Shown here: positions 1 through 5,185 of the stretch, piece by piece
Layout of the letters: each line of letters begins with the position of its first letter
Position numbering within the stretch: position 1 is the stretch's first letter
NCBI GenBank assembly: GCA_030600975.1
Contig: JAUVUL010000140.1
Coordinates: forward strand, 1 to 5,864
Direction: 5' to 3'
Length of the DNA: 5,864 bases
DNA from: Candidatus Aegiribacteria sp.
GTDB taxonomy: Bacteria > Fermentibacterota > Fermentibacteria > Fermentibacterales > JCC-6
The notes under the pieces: generated by a model
The model's input: the letters and a program-made list of their open reading frames with translations, nothing else
What the model was told of the DNA's origin: nothing
The model's database searches: none
Program-made: the position numbers and the translations under genes

Positions 1-263
1 GTTTCATCGGGTATTCTCCGAGCATCCGATACCAGGATTCCTCTTATTCTCTGTGACAGATCAATATCCCCACCGGCGGGAATTACAGAGAATCCCTTTT
101 TGTCAGAATAATAGAAATTGATACCGCAGCTTCTGCTGTTCTCGGTGAAGGTTAGCCGAATACCATTGGATAGTACTCTTCTATCCGCGGCAGCTATTCC
201 TGATTTCTCAAGTTTCCCTACAGCTTCATCAACCCGCTGTAGGAGTTCTCCGCCGGGGATCAC
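1..263 (-). CDS. unrecognised protein, 3' end cut by the left window edge
   Basis: This is an open frame running leftward from a GTG start at 263 to the window edge, giving 87 complete codons. The GTG shares a GTGA overlap with the stop codon (260-262) of the DUF3108 gene. That is a classic translational-coupling arrangement and is the main reason for believing the gene, because no strong Shine-Dalgarno site or earlier in-frame ATG exists. The visible N-terminus begins MIPGGELLQRVDEAVGKLEK, likely an alpha helix. An alternating hydrophobic, probably beta stretch follows, with GINFYYSDKKGFSVIPAGGD at about residues 47-66. There is no signal peptide or membrane segment, so the product is probably cytoplasmic. 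The 'YYSDKKGFSVIPAGG' pattern faintly recalls small nucleic-acid-binding N-terminal domains attached to some RNase H-like proteins, but I do not recognise the family and assign no function. It is last in the visible part of the operon. Confidence 0.72.
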   Translation of the reverse strand, partial: MIPGGELLQRVDEAVGKLEKSGIAAADRRVLSNGIRLTFTENSRSCGINFYYSDKKGFSVIPAGGDIDLSQRIRGILVSDARRIPDE

Positions 264-1084
264 CGGGTTTCCGCGCAGTAGATATCAAATCCGGGGTTAT
301 TAACTTCGATCGGGGTGCCGGAGGTGTAATCCTCAAGTACACATACGATTTCACCAATAACGATGGCGCTGCGCATAAGGACCGGCATGTGTCTCTCATC
401 GTCTGTAAGCCAGATCCATATTTCCCCCTGCTGATCGAAGATACCCTGTGATCTCAGTGCAGGCTGAATCATAATACAGTCGAATTCTCCAGCTGGTACC
501 CTTATATGATCCCTTTCGAGAACGATTACCTCAAGAGGGTAATTATCGTTATCTACATGACAGTCCATATAGTAGGTGTTCCCGACCTCCAGGGGAAGCG
601 TCCTGGCGAAATAGAAGCAGCTCAGGACGTCCAGAGCGTGGGGCGGTATCTCCATCTCCATAAGTGAAGAATCGGTCTCTTCAGGATAATACACTATCCC
701 TGCGTCCTGATTAAAAAGCACTTCCTCCCGGTACTCAAAATCTCCCTCATGCAGGTCCTTTGCAAAAAAGAGGGTATGGAACTGGACTATGTCCAGAAGA
801 GCTTCATTGACATCGTTGACCTCAAAGAACGTACCGAACGCTGGATTGGACCTGGCAGTTGCCGTTATTCTAAAAGCCATAAGTCCTTCGTACTGTTCCG
901 GTCCGGTAACGGCCAGAACCGCTGTCCCTGCTTTGATAATACCGTATTCAACACTGAACTCCAGCCTCTCTCCCGGTCCGAAAGCGTTGTTCTCAACATA
1001 TCTTGGCAGGCATTCCTCGAAGGAAGTATCGGTTTCCAGTGAATCCGTTAATAATAGACTCATCACAATAAGAACTGCTGTCAT
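260..1084 (-). CDS. DUF3108 domain-containing protein (274 aa), probable periplasmic/envelope protein
   Basis: A DUF3108-family protein. Family hallmarks are visible at both ends of the domain (about residues 37-253). Near the N-terminus is GERLEFSVEYGIIKAGTAVL (38-57), the typical 'GE.L.F.v.yG.i.aG.a' opening. Near the C-terminus is 'IWIWLTDDERHMPVLMRS' (222-239), the usual W-T-D-D-R-P signature, followed by a short strand ending EDY. The family is predicted to be a beta-rich exported protein of Gram-negative bacteria with no established activity. Residues 2-13 are hydrophobic and could be a short signal peptide, but the n-region has no Lys or Arg, and no alternative start codon exists before the in-frame upstream stop. 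An AGG 5 nt before the ATG is a modest ribosome binding site. The gene starts 18 nt after the glycosyltransferase stop and overlaps the next gene by 4 nt, so it probably works in the same envelope-related operon (inference). Confidence 0.88.
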   Translation of the reverse strand: MTAVLIVMSLLLTDSLETDTSFEECLPRYVENNAFGPGERLEFSVEYGIIKAGTAVLAVTGPEQYEGLMAFRITATARSNPAFGTFFEVNDVNEALLDIVQFHTLFFAKDLHEGDFEYREEVLFNQDAGIVYYPEETDSSLMEMEIPPHALDVLSCFYFARTLPLEVGNTYYMDCHVDNDNYPLEVIVLERDHIRVPAGEFDCIMIQPALRSQGIFDQQGEIWIWLTDDERHMPVLMRSAIVIGEIVCVLEDYTSGTPIEVNNPGFDIYCAETR

Positions 1085-1102
1085 ATCAACCTGCTTTCTA
1101 CT

Positions 1103-2218
1103 TTACTGATAATACCTGTGAGAAGGAATCTTGTTCCCTTCAGTTAATGCCATGAGGGTGATGTTCCATTTTTCCGCTGTCACTGGGTAACTGAGTCTGT
1201 CAATACACATTTTCCTGGCTCTCCTGCCCATTCTCAGGGTCATGGATGGATTTCTGAGCAGGAAAGCTGCCTGTGAGGCAAGCTGCCGGTAGTTTCCCGG
1301 AGAATGAAACAGGCCGGTTCTGCCATCCTCAACAAGGTCCAGTAGTCCGTTTGTGGCTGCTGCCAGAAGGGGCAGTCCTGAGCTCATCATCTCCATTCCG
1401 GCTCTGGAAACAACTTCACTTCCAAGGCTTGTAACAATTCCTATTGTTCCCCTTGAAATCAGATCCCGTACATCTTCAACCTTGCCGACAAAAGCAATCC
1501 TCTTCTCCACTCCGAGACTTCGCGCGAATGACTCAAGCTCATCAATCGACTGCTGACTTGGTGACCCGGCAACTACCGCTTTAACTTCTTCCGGCAACAG
1601 TACCAGGGTTCTGATCAGTGTCCTGTGCCCCTTCATGGGGCTGAGCCGCCCGATGGAAACAAGAAGAGGTTCAAATACTTCTCTCTCCTCCCTGGATGTA
1701 TAGAGATCGGTATCTACAGGATGAGGTATTACTGCAATAGCCCCCTCTCTCTCGCCTGTATAGCCTCTAGCTATCATGAAAGAGGAGGGAAATACGACGA
1801 GGTCAGTTCTTCTGTCCACCTGTTTCCAGAATCTCCCTGAACGGGGTTTCCTTATATCGCACCTTATCCTGACCGTTGGAACGTCACCGGCAACCATGGC
1901 GGAAGCCGTTTGACCGTCAGCCCGGGTTGTTATGATCACATCCGGCGCAAAACCCCTGATAAGCTTCCTGAAGGGCAAAAGGCCGGTAACAAAGGCTGAT
2001 TTCTGAAGGTTAAGACCGGTACATTCCAGACCTTGTGCCGATGCAGCCTTGGCAACTGGGCCGTCAGGGGCGGCCTGGACGGTAACAGTATGTCCCGTCT
2101 CGGCCATCATCCTGGCAAGGGTAATTCCGCCTGCTGCTGAAGCGTCAACACCATGGCAGTTGATTGTTACAAGAATTCTCAAACGAACTCCAGTGGTTTT
2201 TTCTACAGTGTTACTCAT
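1103..2218 (-). CDS. family 4 (GT-B) glycosyltransferase, 371 aa
   Basis: A GT-B fold retaining glycosyltransferase of the GT4 type, which moves a sugar from a nucleotide-sugar donor to an acceptor, usually a lipid-linked or LPS/surface glycan. The N-terminal Rossmann half begins at RILVTINCHG (14-23), with GGITLARMMAETGHTVTV (30-47) as the usual G-G-x-x-x-A-x-x-L-like helix and strand. The inter-domain region has HPVDTDLY (166-173). The C-terminal donor-binding half has GRLSPMKGH (190-198), AGS (217-219), FVGKVEDV (243-250) and the E-x7-E catalytic/donor motif E268-E276, followed by SSGLPLLAAATNGLLDLVED. Length is normal for the family. The ATG at 2218 lacks a Shine-Dalgarno site. A TTG at 2182 is preceded by GGAG and would begin MRILVTIN, so the true protein may be 12 residues shorter. 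It is first in a minus-strand run with the DUF3108 gene, which suggests envelope glycan assembly; donor and acceptor cannot be read from sequence. Confidence 0.93.
   Translation of the reverse strand: MSNTVEKTTGVRLRILVTINCHGVDASAAGGITLARMMAETGHTVTVQAAPDGPVAKAASAQGLECTGLNLQKSAFVTGLLPFRKLIRGFAPDVIITTRADGQTASAMVAGDVPTVRIRCDIRKPRSGRFWKQVDRRTDLVVFPSSFMIARGYTGEREGAIAVIPHPVDTDLYTSREEREVFEPLLVSIGRLSPMKGHRTLIRTLVLLPEEVKAVVAGSPSQQSIDELESFARSLGVEKRIAFVGKVEDVRDLISRGTIGIVTSLGSEVVSRAGMEMMSSGLPLLAAATNGLLDLVEDGRTGLFHSPGNYRQLASQAAFLLRNPSMTLRMGRRARKMCIDRLSYPVTAEKWNITLMALTEGNKIPSHRYYQ
2188..2191 (-). promoter_or_regulatory. candidate ribosome binding site for an internal TTG start of the glycosyltransferase
   Basis: On the minus strand GGAG stands 5 nt before a TTG codon (2182-2180), in frame with the glycosyltransferase. 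Translation from there would start MRILVTINCHG, which is how many GT4 proteins begin. By contrast the region before the ATG at 2218 reads CTATAA with no purine-rich element. The site therefore argues for the shorter 359-residue product, but spacing and codon evidence alone cannot settle it. Confidence 0.4.
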
Positions 2219-2264
2219 TTATAGTTCTATCATAGCTGCAATATATCAAAGGAAAGGTGCATGC
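2219..2264. promoter_or_regulatory. divergent intergenic region with overlapping -10-like hexamers
   Basis: These 46 bp separate the divergently transcribed glycosyltransferase and aminotransferase genes, so at least one promoter must lie here or within the neighbouring coding ends. TATGAT on the minus strand (2234-2229) and TATCAT on the plus strand (2228-2233) each match five of six bases of the sigma-70 -10 consensus and overlap almost completely. No good TTGACA-like element sits 16-18 bp from either. On the minus strand a four-codon reading frame (ATG at 2233, MIEL) ends in a TAA immediately before the glycosyltransferase ATG; this is probably chance. The assignment rests on position and weak hexamers only. 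Confidence 0.3.
2248..2257 (+). promoter_or_regulatory. ribosome binding site that fixes the aminotransferase start
   Basis: AAAGGAAAGG ends 7 nt before the ATG at 2265. It selects this ATG over the in-frame codons further upstream, where the frame stays open back to about 2049 but runs antisense through the start of the glycosyltransferase gene. The resulting N-terminus (MNSFYPSARM) and 390-residue length suit a class I aminotransferase. Confidence 0.8.
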
Positions 2265-3437
2265 ATGAACAGCTTCTACCCGTCTGCGAGAATGAGGGCG
2301 ATAAGAATGCCTCCCATAGCAGAAATCATGGGCAGGATATCTGAACTTTCGTCGTCTGGAAGAAGAATCTACAGCATGGCTCAGGCGGCTCCATGGTATT
2401 CACCTCCATCCAGCGTTCTGGATAGCTTTACGGCTAAACTTAAGGAACCCTTCATCCACAGGTACAGCCCTGATCCGGGGTTTCCGTGGGCCAGAAAGGC
2501 TGTTACGGAAGATTTCAGGAAAAGGAGGGGAATCGATCTTGATCCCCTCTATGAGATCCACCTGACATGCGGAGCAAGCCAGGCCTTCTTGAGCGCACTG
2601 CTTGCAGTTACCAATCCGGGAGAAAGTGTAGCGGTTATAGAACCTTACTATTTCGATCATGTGTTCGCGATCAGGTTCAGTGATCTCGGTTTACGTTCAA
2701 TACCAATGATCGAAGACAACGGAGGGTGGACAGTACCCCTGGATGAGTTGAACAGGGTGCTTCCGGAAGTATCGGTACTGGTTATAGTTAATCCCGGGAA
2801 CCCAACTGGTAAAGTAATACCGGACACAGTGATGATGCGAATTGTTGATATGACTGCAGAAAGCGGTACTTTTCTCATCATCGATGAAACCTACGAAAGA
2901 TTCGTATATACCGGTGATACCTGGCATCCATGGAAGGATGAGCACCAGAGGCATGTTCTGACCCTGGGCAGTTTCTCCAAAAGCCTTGGTATTCCGGGCT
3001 GGAGGCTGGGCTATCTGTTCGGTTCCGAGGATCTGCTGGAACAGGCGATAAAAGTGCAGGATTCCGTTGTTATCTGCCCGCCTTCTCCCTCCCAGTATCT
3101 TCTAGTTGAAGCTCTGAAGGAAGAGGAATGGATCAAGGAGATGTCAGAGGGAGTTTCGAAACGGCTGGAATTGTGCAGGAATGCACTCAAAGGCAGCAGT
3201 TCCCTCTCCTGGCGGGAAGCCGGAGGCGCCTTCTTCACGCTTGCGGCCTATGAGGGCAATATGGAAGCTCAGAACGCAGCGATGTACCTGCTTGGTGAAT
3301 ACGGCATCGGTACAATTCCGGGTTCCGCTTTCGGTGAATCCGGAGAAGGGCACCTTCGTATCAGTTTCGGCTGTCTTTCCGATGAAGAATTAGAGCCTGC
3401 TCTGAAGCTTCTTTCGGAGGTCTCATTCCCTGAGTAA
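2265..3437 (+). CDS. PLP-dependent class I/II aminotransferase, 390 aa
   Basis: A fold-type I, aspartate-aminotransferase-superfamily enzyme that transfers an amino group between an amino acid and a 2-oxo acid through pyridoxal phosphate; cytoplasmic. Motifs appear in the expected order. YSPDPGFPWARKAV (67-80) is the substrate-side loop. TCGASQAF (101-108) is the cofactor-phosphate loop. NPGNPTG (176-182) carries the PLP-contacting Asn179. IIDETYERFVY (205-215) carries Asp207, which pairs with the pyridine nitrogen, and Tyr210. GSFSKSLGIPGWRLGY (235-250) carries the Schiff-base Lys239 and the phosphate-binding Arg247. LRISFG (364-369) carries Arg365, equivalent to the carboxylate-binding arginine of AspAT. 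All key residues are present, so it should be active. Substrate specificity cannot be read; aspartate, aromatic or alanine-type activity are all possible. It stands alone, divergent from the glycosyltransferase, with a strong ribosome binding site and GC content like the minus-strand genes. Confidence 0.95.
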   Translation: MNSFYPSARMRAIRMPPIAEIMGRISELSSSGRRIYSMAQAAPWYSPPSSVLDSFTAKLKEPFIHRYSPDPGFPWARKAVTEDFRKRRGIDLDPLYEIHLTCGASQAFLSALLAVTNPGESVAVIEPYYFDHVFAIRFSDLGLRSIPMIEDNGGWTVPLDELNRVLPEVSVLVIVNPGNPTGKVIPDTVMMRIVDMTAESGTFLIIDETYERFVYTGDTWHPWKDEHQRHVLTLGSFSKSLGIPGWRLGYLFGSEDLLEQAIKVQDSVVICPPSPSQYLLVEALKEEEWIKEMSEGVSKRLELCRNALKGSSSLSWREAGGAFFTLAAYEGNMEAQNAAMYLLGEYGIGTIPGSAFGESGEGHLRISFGCLSDEELEPALKLLSEVSFPE

Positions 3438-3453
3438 CCGCAGAATCCTGCGG
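3438..3453 (+). terminator. hairpin directly after the aminotransferase stop codon
   Basis: CCGCAG (3438-3443) and CTGCGG (3448-3453) form a perfect 6-bp GC-rich stem with an AATC loop, starting at the base after the TAA stop. No T-run follows (next bases CAGCTTCTGA), so it is not a standard intrinsic terminator. It may protect the 3' end of the mRNA or assist factor-dependent termination. The remaining spacer up to 3622 shows a lone TTGACA at 3488-3493 without a matching -10, and nothing else I can name. Confidence 0.35.
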
Positions 3454-3610
3454 CAGCTTCTGACGTATCTTGCTCGCCCTTTGGCACTTGACATGATACT
3501 GGAAATTCGGCCTGGCTTTCTGTCTGGATAAGCATTTCGGAATTGTGGAGAAAGCTAAGGATTAACCATATTCCAAACCGGGAGGGATTTTTCATCGGTG
3601 ATTGACTGAT

Positions 3611-3616
3611 AAGGAG
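3611..3616 (+). promoter_or_regulatory. ribosome binding site deciding between two adjacent ATG codons
   Basis: AAGGAG is followed by TATATGATGG. The first ATG (3620) is only 3 nt away, while the second (3623) is at the preferred 6 nt, so initiation at 3623 is favoured. An upstream in-frame TTG at 3602 has no such site before it. Confidence 0.7.
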
Positions 3617-3622
3617 TATATG

Positions 3623-4459
3623 ATGGAGATAAAAAATCTTAGCGGAGATACTATGATAGCAGAGGCCTGCTGTGGTGAAGGGGATCTGTCGAGAACGTCA
3701 AATCTCACAGAACAGGAACACAATAGACTCCGTGCAGCGGAAATTAAAGTGGAATGGCTCAAAAAGATGATACCCAAAGGGCTTTCTGCTAAAATCGCTT
3801 ACGAAGGAGAAGAAGCTGTTGGTTTTATTGAGTATATGCCGATTGAACTCGCAAATCTCTATAAAGGAAAATCTCTTTACCTTATTAACTGTATGGTTGC
3901 CCCACATACTCCACCTTGGGGAGAACCTTATAAAGAACGAATTCCCAGATGCGGCAGTGCTCTGGTTCAAGCGATGATAGAAGACGTGAAAAGCAGATGC
4001 AAGGGCATTATAACCCCTTTTGGTTTTGCCTACACAGAAGATATGAGAGGTTTCTTTGCAAGATTCGGTTTTGAGGAGTTCGAGAATAAAGGTTTAAAAA
4101 TGCTCATTAGAAAATTCGAACCTGTAGAACTTCCCTCTCCACTACATTATGAAAAAAAGTATCAGTATCAACCAATACCTGATAAACTTGCAATAGATGT
4201 TTTCTGGTCTTCAATCTGTCCGGGTTTGGGGCCAGGTCAGCTTCTTAATGTAAAAGATGTGGCTGCGGAATTTGGTGATATGGTAGTAGTAAATGAAATC
4301 TGCACCGATGATCGAGAGATATTGATGAAATACGGGATCGATCCCTTCACATCCTGGTCAACGATATTTTTTAATGGTAAACCTATGTTCGGTCACCCCG
4401 GCCCCGCAGAAAAAGAAGAGATTCGTGAGACATTAAAAAAGATATTGGAGGCAAAGTAG
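3623..4459 (+). CDS. GNAT N-acetyltransferase with C-terminal YoaP-like domain, 278 aa
   Basis: A two-domain protein. Residues 1-165 look like a GNAT acetyltransferase: AKIAYEGEEAVGFIEYMP (56-73) is the central beta hairpin, SLYLINCMVAP (84-94) the strand before the acetyl-CoA loop, CGSALVQAMIEDVKS (110-124) the pyrophosphate-loop helix, and DMRGFFARFGFEEF (140-153) the classic 'fyek.GF' end. The Q/R-x-x-G-x-G/A loop is only partly kept (G111-x-A113) and is preceded by an insert, HTPPWGEPYKERIPR. Residues 182-278 resemble the YoaP domain known at the C-terminus of such acetyltransferases. It has a thioredoxin-like pattern: strand-helix with a lone Cys199-Pro200, then strand VVVNEI, then STIFFNGKPMFG and a final helix. 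There is no CxxC and no Pro just before the STIFFNG strand, so redox activity is doubtful. Substrate is unknown. The gene is distinctly AT-rich against its upstream neighbour and lies 56 nt before the DUF3795 gene in the same orientation. Confidence 0.87.
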   Translation: MEIKNLSGDTMIAEACCGEGDLSRTSNLTEQEHNRLRAAEIKVEWLKKMIPKGLSAKIAYEGEEAVGFIEYMPIELANLYKGKSLYLINCMVAPHTPPWGEPYKERIPRCGSALVQAMIEDVKSRCKGIITPFGFAYTEDMRGFFARFGFEEFENKGLKMLIRKFEPVELPSPLHYEKKYQYQPIPDKLAIDVFWSSICPGLGPGQLLNVKDVAAEFGDMVVVNEICTDDREILMKYGIDPFTSWSTIFFNGKPMFGHPGPAEKEEIRETLKKILEAK

Positions 4460-4463
4460 AGAT

Positions 4464-4473
4464 GCAACGTTGC
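4464..4473. repeat. 10-bp perfect palindrome GCAACGTTGC
   Basis: A self-complementary 10-mer 4 nt after the stop codon of the acetyltransferase gene and 42 nt before the DUF3795 start. It could be a protein-binding site or, as a very tight hairpin, part of a transcript end. No T-run follows. A 10-bp palindrome can arise by chance, so the call is structural only. Confidence 0.4.
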
Positions 4474-4481
4474 CTGACTAG

Positions 4482-4489
4482 GTTATATG
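4482..4489 (+). repeat. GTTATATG octamer, inverted copy at 5052-5059
   Basis: GTTATATG lies between the two AT-rich genes. Its exact reverse complement, CATATAAC, lies 33 nt after the DUF3795 stop, so the pair brackets that gene. GTTATAT differs at one position from the integron core-site consensus GTTRRRY, and ATATAAC correspondingly from RYYYAAC. There is no room for a full folded attC upstream of 4482 unless it extends into the acetyltransferase coding region, where I found no partner arm. Confidence 0.35.
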
Positions 4490-4501
4490 AAATACTCCAA
4501 T

Positions 4502-4509
4502 AAAGGAGG
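4502..4509 (+). promoter_or_regulatory. strong ribosome binding site of the DUF3795 gene
   Basis: AAAGGAGG sits 6 nt before the ATG at 4516, close to the ideal match to the 16S rRNA 3' end. It makes this start secure and suggests efficient translation independent of the upstream acetyltransferase. Confidence 0.85.
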
Positions 4510-4515
4510 CAAGAA

Positions 4516-5019
4516 ATGATTAGCTTTCTTGAAGCAAAGAAGTTGATCGGTTATTGTGGTATCTACTGTGGTGGATGCGGTATGTACAAAGGAAGGATAA
4601 TAGCAAAGGTTGCGGATGATCTTAAAGAGCTGATAGAAGCCCATGGATATCCTGTGTGGGTTCCAGAATTTGGTGGCATAGATTTTAACTTCATGGAATT
4701 CCAGAAAGGCCTGTCATATTTTACAAAGGAAAATAGCGGATGCTATTGTCAGGAACCTTGTAAGGATGGGGGTGGAGTTCCGGGTTGCGAAATCAAGAAA
4801 TGTGCTGAAGATCAAGGAGTTGAAATTTGCTTTCAATGTAGCGATTATCCCTGCAAGCATTTCTCTCAGTTCTTGAAAAGGCATCCTGAAATTACTAAAG
4901 AGTACAAGAGATTTAATAAACTTGGCTTAGAGGAATGGATAAAAACACAAGCACGGAAAGCAGAGAAGGAATATTGCCGAGCTACCAGAAAATACTATTC
5001 GAAGGCAAGGATGGAATAG
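4516..5019 (+). CDS. DUF3795 domain-containing cysteine-rich protein, 167 aa
   Basis: A DUF3795-family protein. It opens with IGYCGIYCGGCGMYKG (11-26), the diagnostic 'CG.yCg.C..y' motif (Cys14, 18, 21). Further cysteines follow at 76, 78, 82, 91, 96, 105, 108 and 113. The family's second signature is KKCAEDQGVEICFQCSDYPC (94-113), matching the usual 'C...kg...C.eC.eyPC' pattern, followed by a charged helical region running to the end; Cys154 is extra. The clustered cysteines strongly suggest bound metal, zinc or an Fe-S centre, but the family has no established function. No signal peptide or membrane segment is present, so it is cytoplasmic. It follows the GNAT-YoaP gene by 56 nt in the same orientation and shares its lower GC, so the two were probably inherited together. 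Co-transcription is likely, since no terminator separates them. The ribosome binding site AAAGGAGG confirms the start. Confidence 0.9.
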   Translation: MISFLEAKKLIGYCGIYCGGCGMYKGRIIAKVADDLKELIEAHGYPVWVPEFGGIDFNFMEFQKGLSYFTKENSGCYCQEPCKDGGGVPGCEIKKCAEDQGVEICFQCSDYPCKHFSQFLKRHPEITKEYKRFNKLGLEEWIKTQARKAEKEYCRATRKYYSKARME

Positions 5020-5051
5020 AACCTCTGTATGAGAGAAAAATGCTCGCACTT

Positions 5052-5143
5052 CATATAACACGGGCTTTACGGCTCATATCCCCTGCAAGGGAGCAAAGCG
5101 GATCATCTACTACGAGGTCTGATGTCACCACCGGTTTTATATG
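5052..5143. repeat. 92-bp imperfect inverted-repeat unit, attC-like or mobile-element end
   Basis: CATATAACACGGG (5052-5064) and CCGGTTTTATATG (5131-5143) are complementary at 11 of 13 positions and enclose 66 bp. Inside is a smaller hairpin, CCCT-GCA-AGGG (5081-5091). Overall size (92 bp), terminal inverted arms beginning near an AAC / GTT pair, and position just after a small cysteine-rich gene all recall integron attC sites. However, the right arm reads GTTTTAT rather than GTTRRRY, and clear inner L boxes are not evident by eye. It could equally be a solo inverted-repeat element or a transcript-end structure. This is the only feature seen in the 157-bp gap between the DUF3795 gene and the converging minus-strand gene, apart from the short repeat at 5165-5185. 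Confidence 0.35.
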
Positions 5144-5164
5144 CGACACTTTTTAAGAGTAAAT

Positions 5165-5185
5165 GGAAATGATTAATCAGTTTCC
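5165..5185. repeat. imperfect 21-bp inverted repeat across the stop codon of the PPC protein gene
   Basis: GGAAA (5165-5169) pairs with TTTCC (5181-5185), and TGAT/ATCA pairs inside, with one unpaired base (G5180). The stem-loop covers the TGA stop of the minus-strand gene. The minus-strand sequence that follows (ATTTACTCTTAAAAAGTG) has no U-tract, so this is at best a weak 3'-end hairpin between two converging genes. Confidence 0.35.

Noticed and set aside
118..303. Plus-strand 61-codon frame at the left end
   Set aside because: It is antisense to the coupled GTG-start frame, which is supported by its GTGA overlap with the DUF3108 gene; the plus frame has no ribosome binding site or recognisable motif.
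749..1109. Two plus-strand open frames opposite the DUF3108 gene
   Set aside because: They lie wholly antisense to a well-supported gene, show no recognisable domain and have no convincing ribosome binding site.
2049..2264. In-frame N-terminal extension of the aminotransferase by 72 codons
   Set aside because: It runs antisense through the start of the glycosyltransferase gene, has no family similarity, and the ATG at 2265 has a strong ribosome binding site and gives a normal-length enzyme.
3488..3493. Perfect TTGACA as a promoter for the acetyltransferase gene
   Set aside because: No -10-like hexamer lies 16-18 bp downstream; the bases there are GC-rich (CCTGGC), so a sigma-70 promoter cannot be supported.
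3539..3590. Imperfect hairpin GGAAT/ATTCC followed by a T5 run as an intrinsic terminator
   Set aside because: The stem is short and interrupted with a 17-nt loop, and the T-run begins over 10 nt after the stem with GGGAGGG between.
3269..3595. Minus-strand open frame of 108 codons across the aminotransferase end and the spacer
   Set aside because: Most of it is the reverse of the aminotransferase coding region, and the part in the spacer shows no protein-like pattern.
4935..5156. Plus-strand 73-codon frame overlapping the end of the DUF3795 gene
   Set aside because: It begins inside the DUF3795 gene in another frame without a ribosome binding site, and its second half crosses the inverted-repeat region; it looks like chance.
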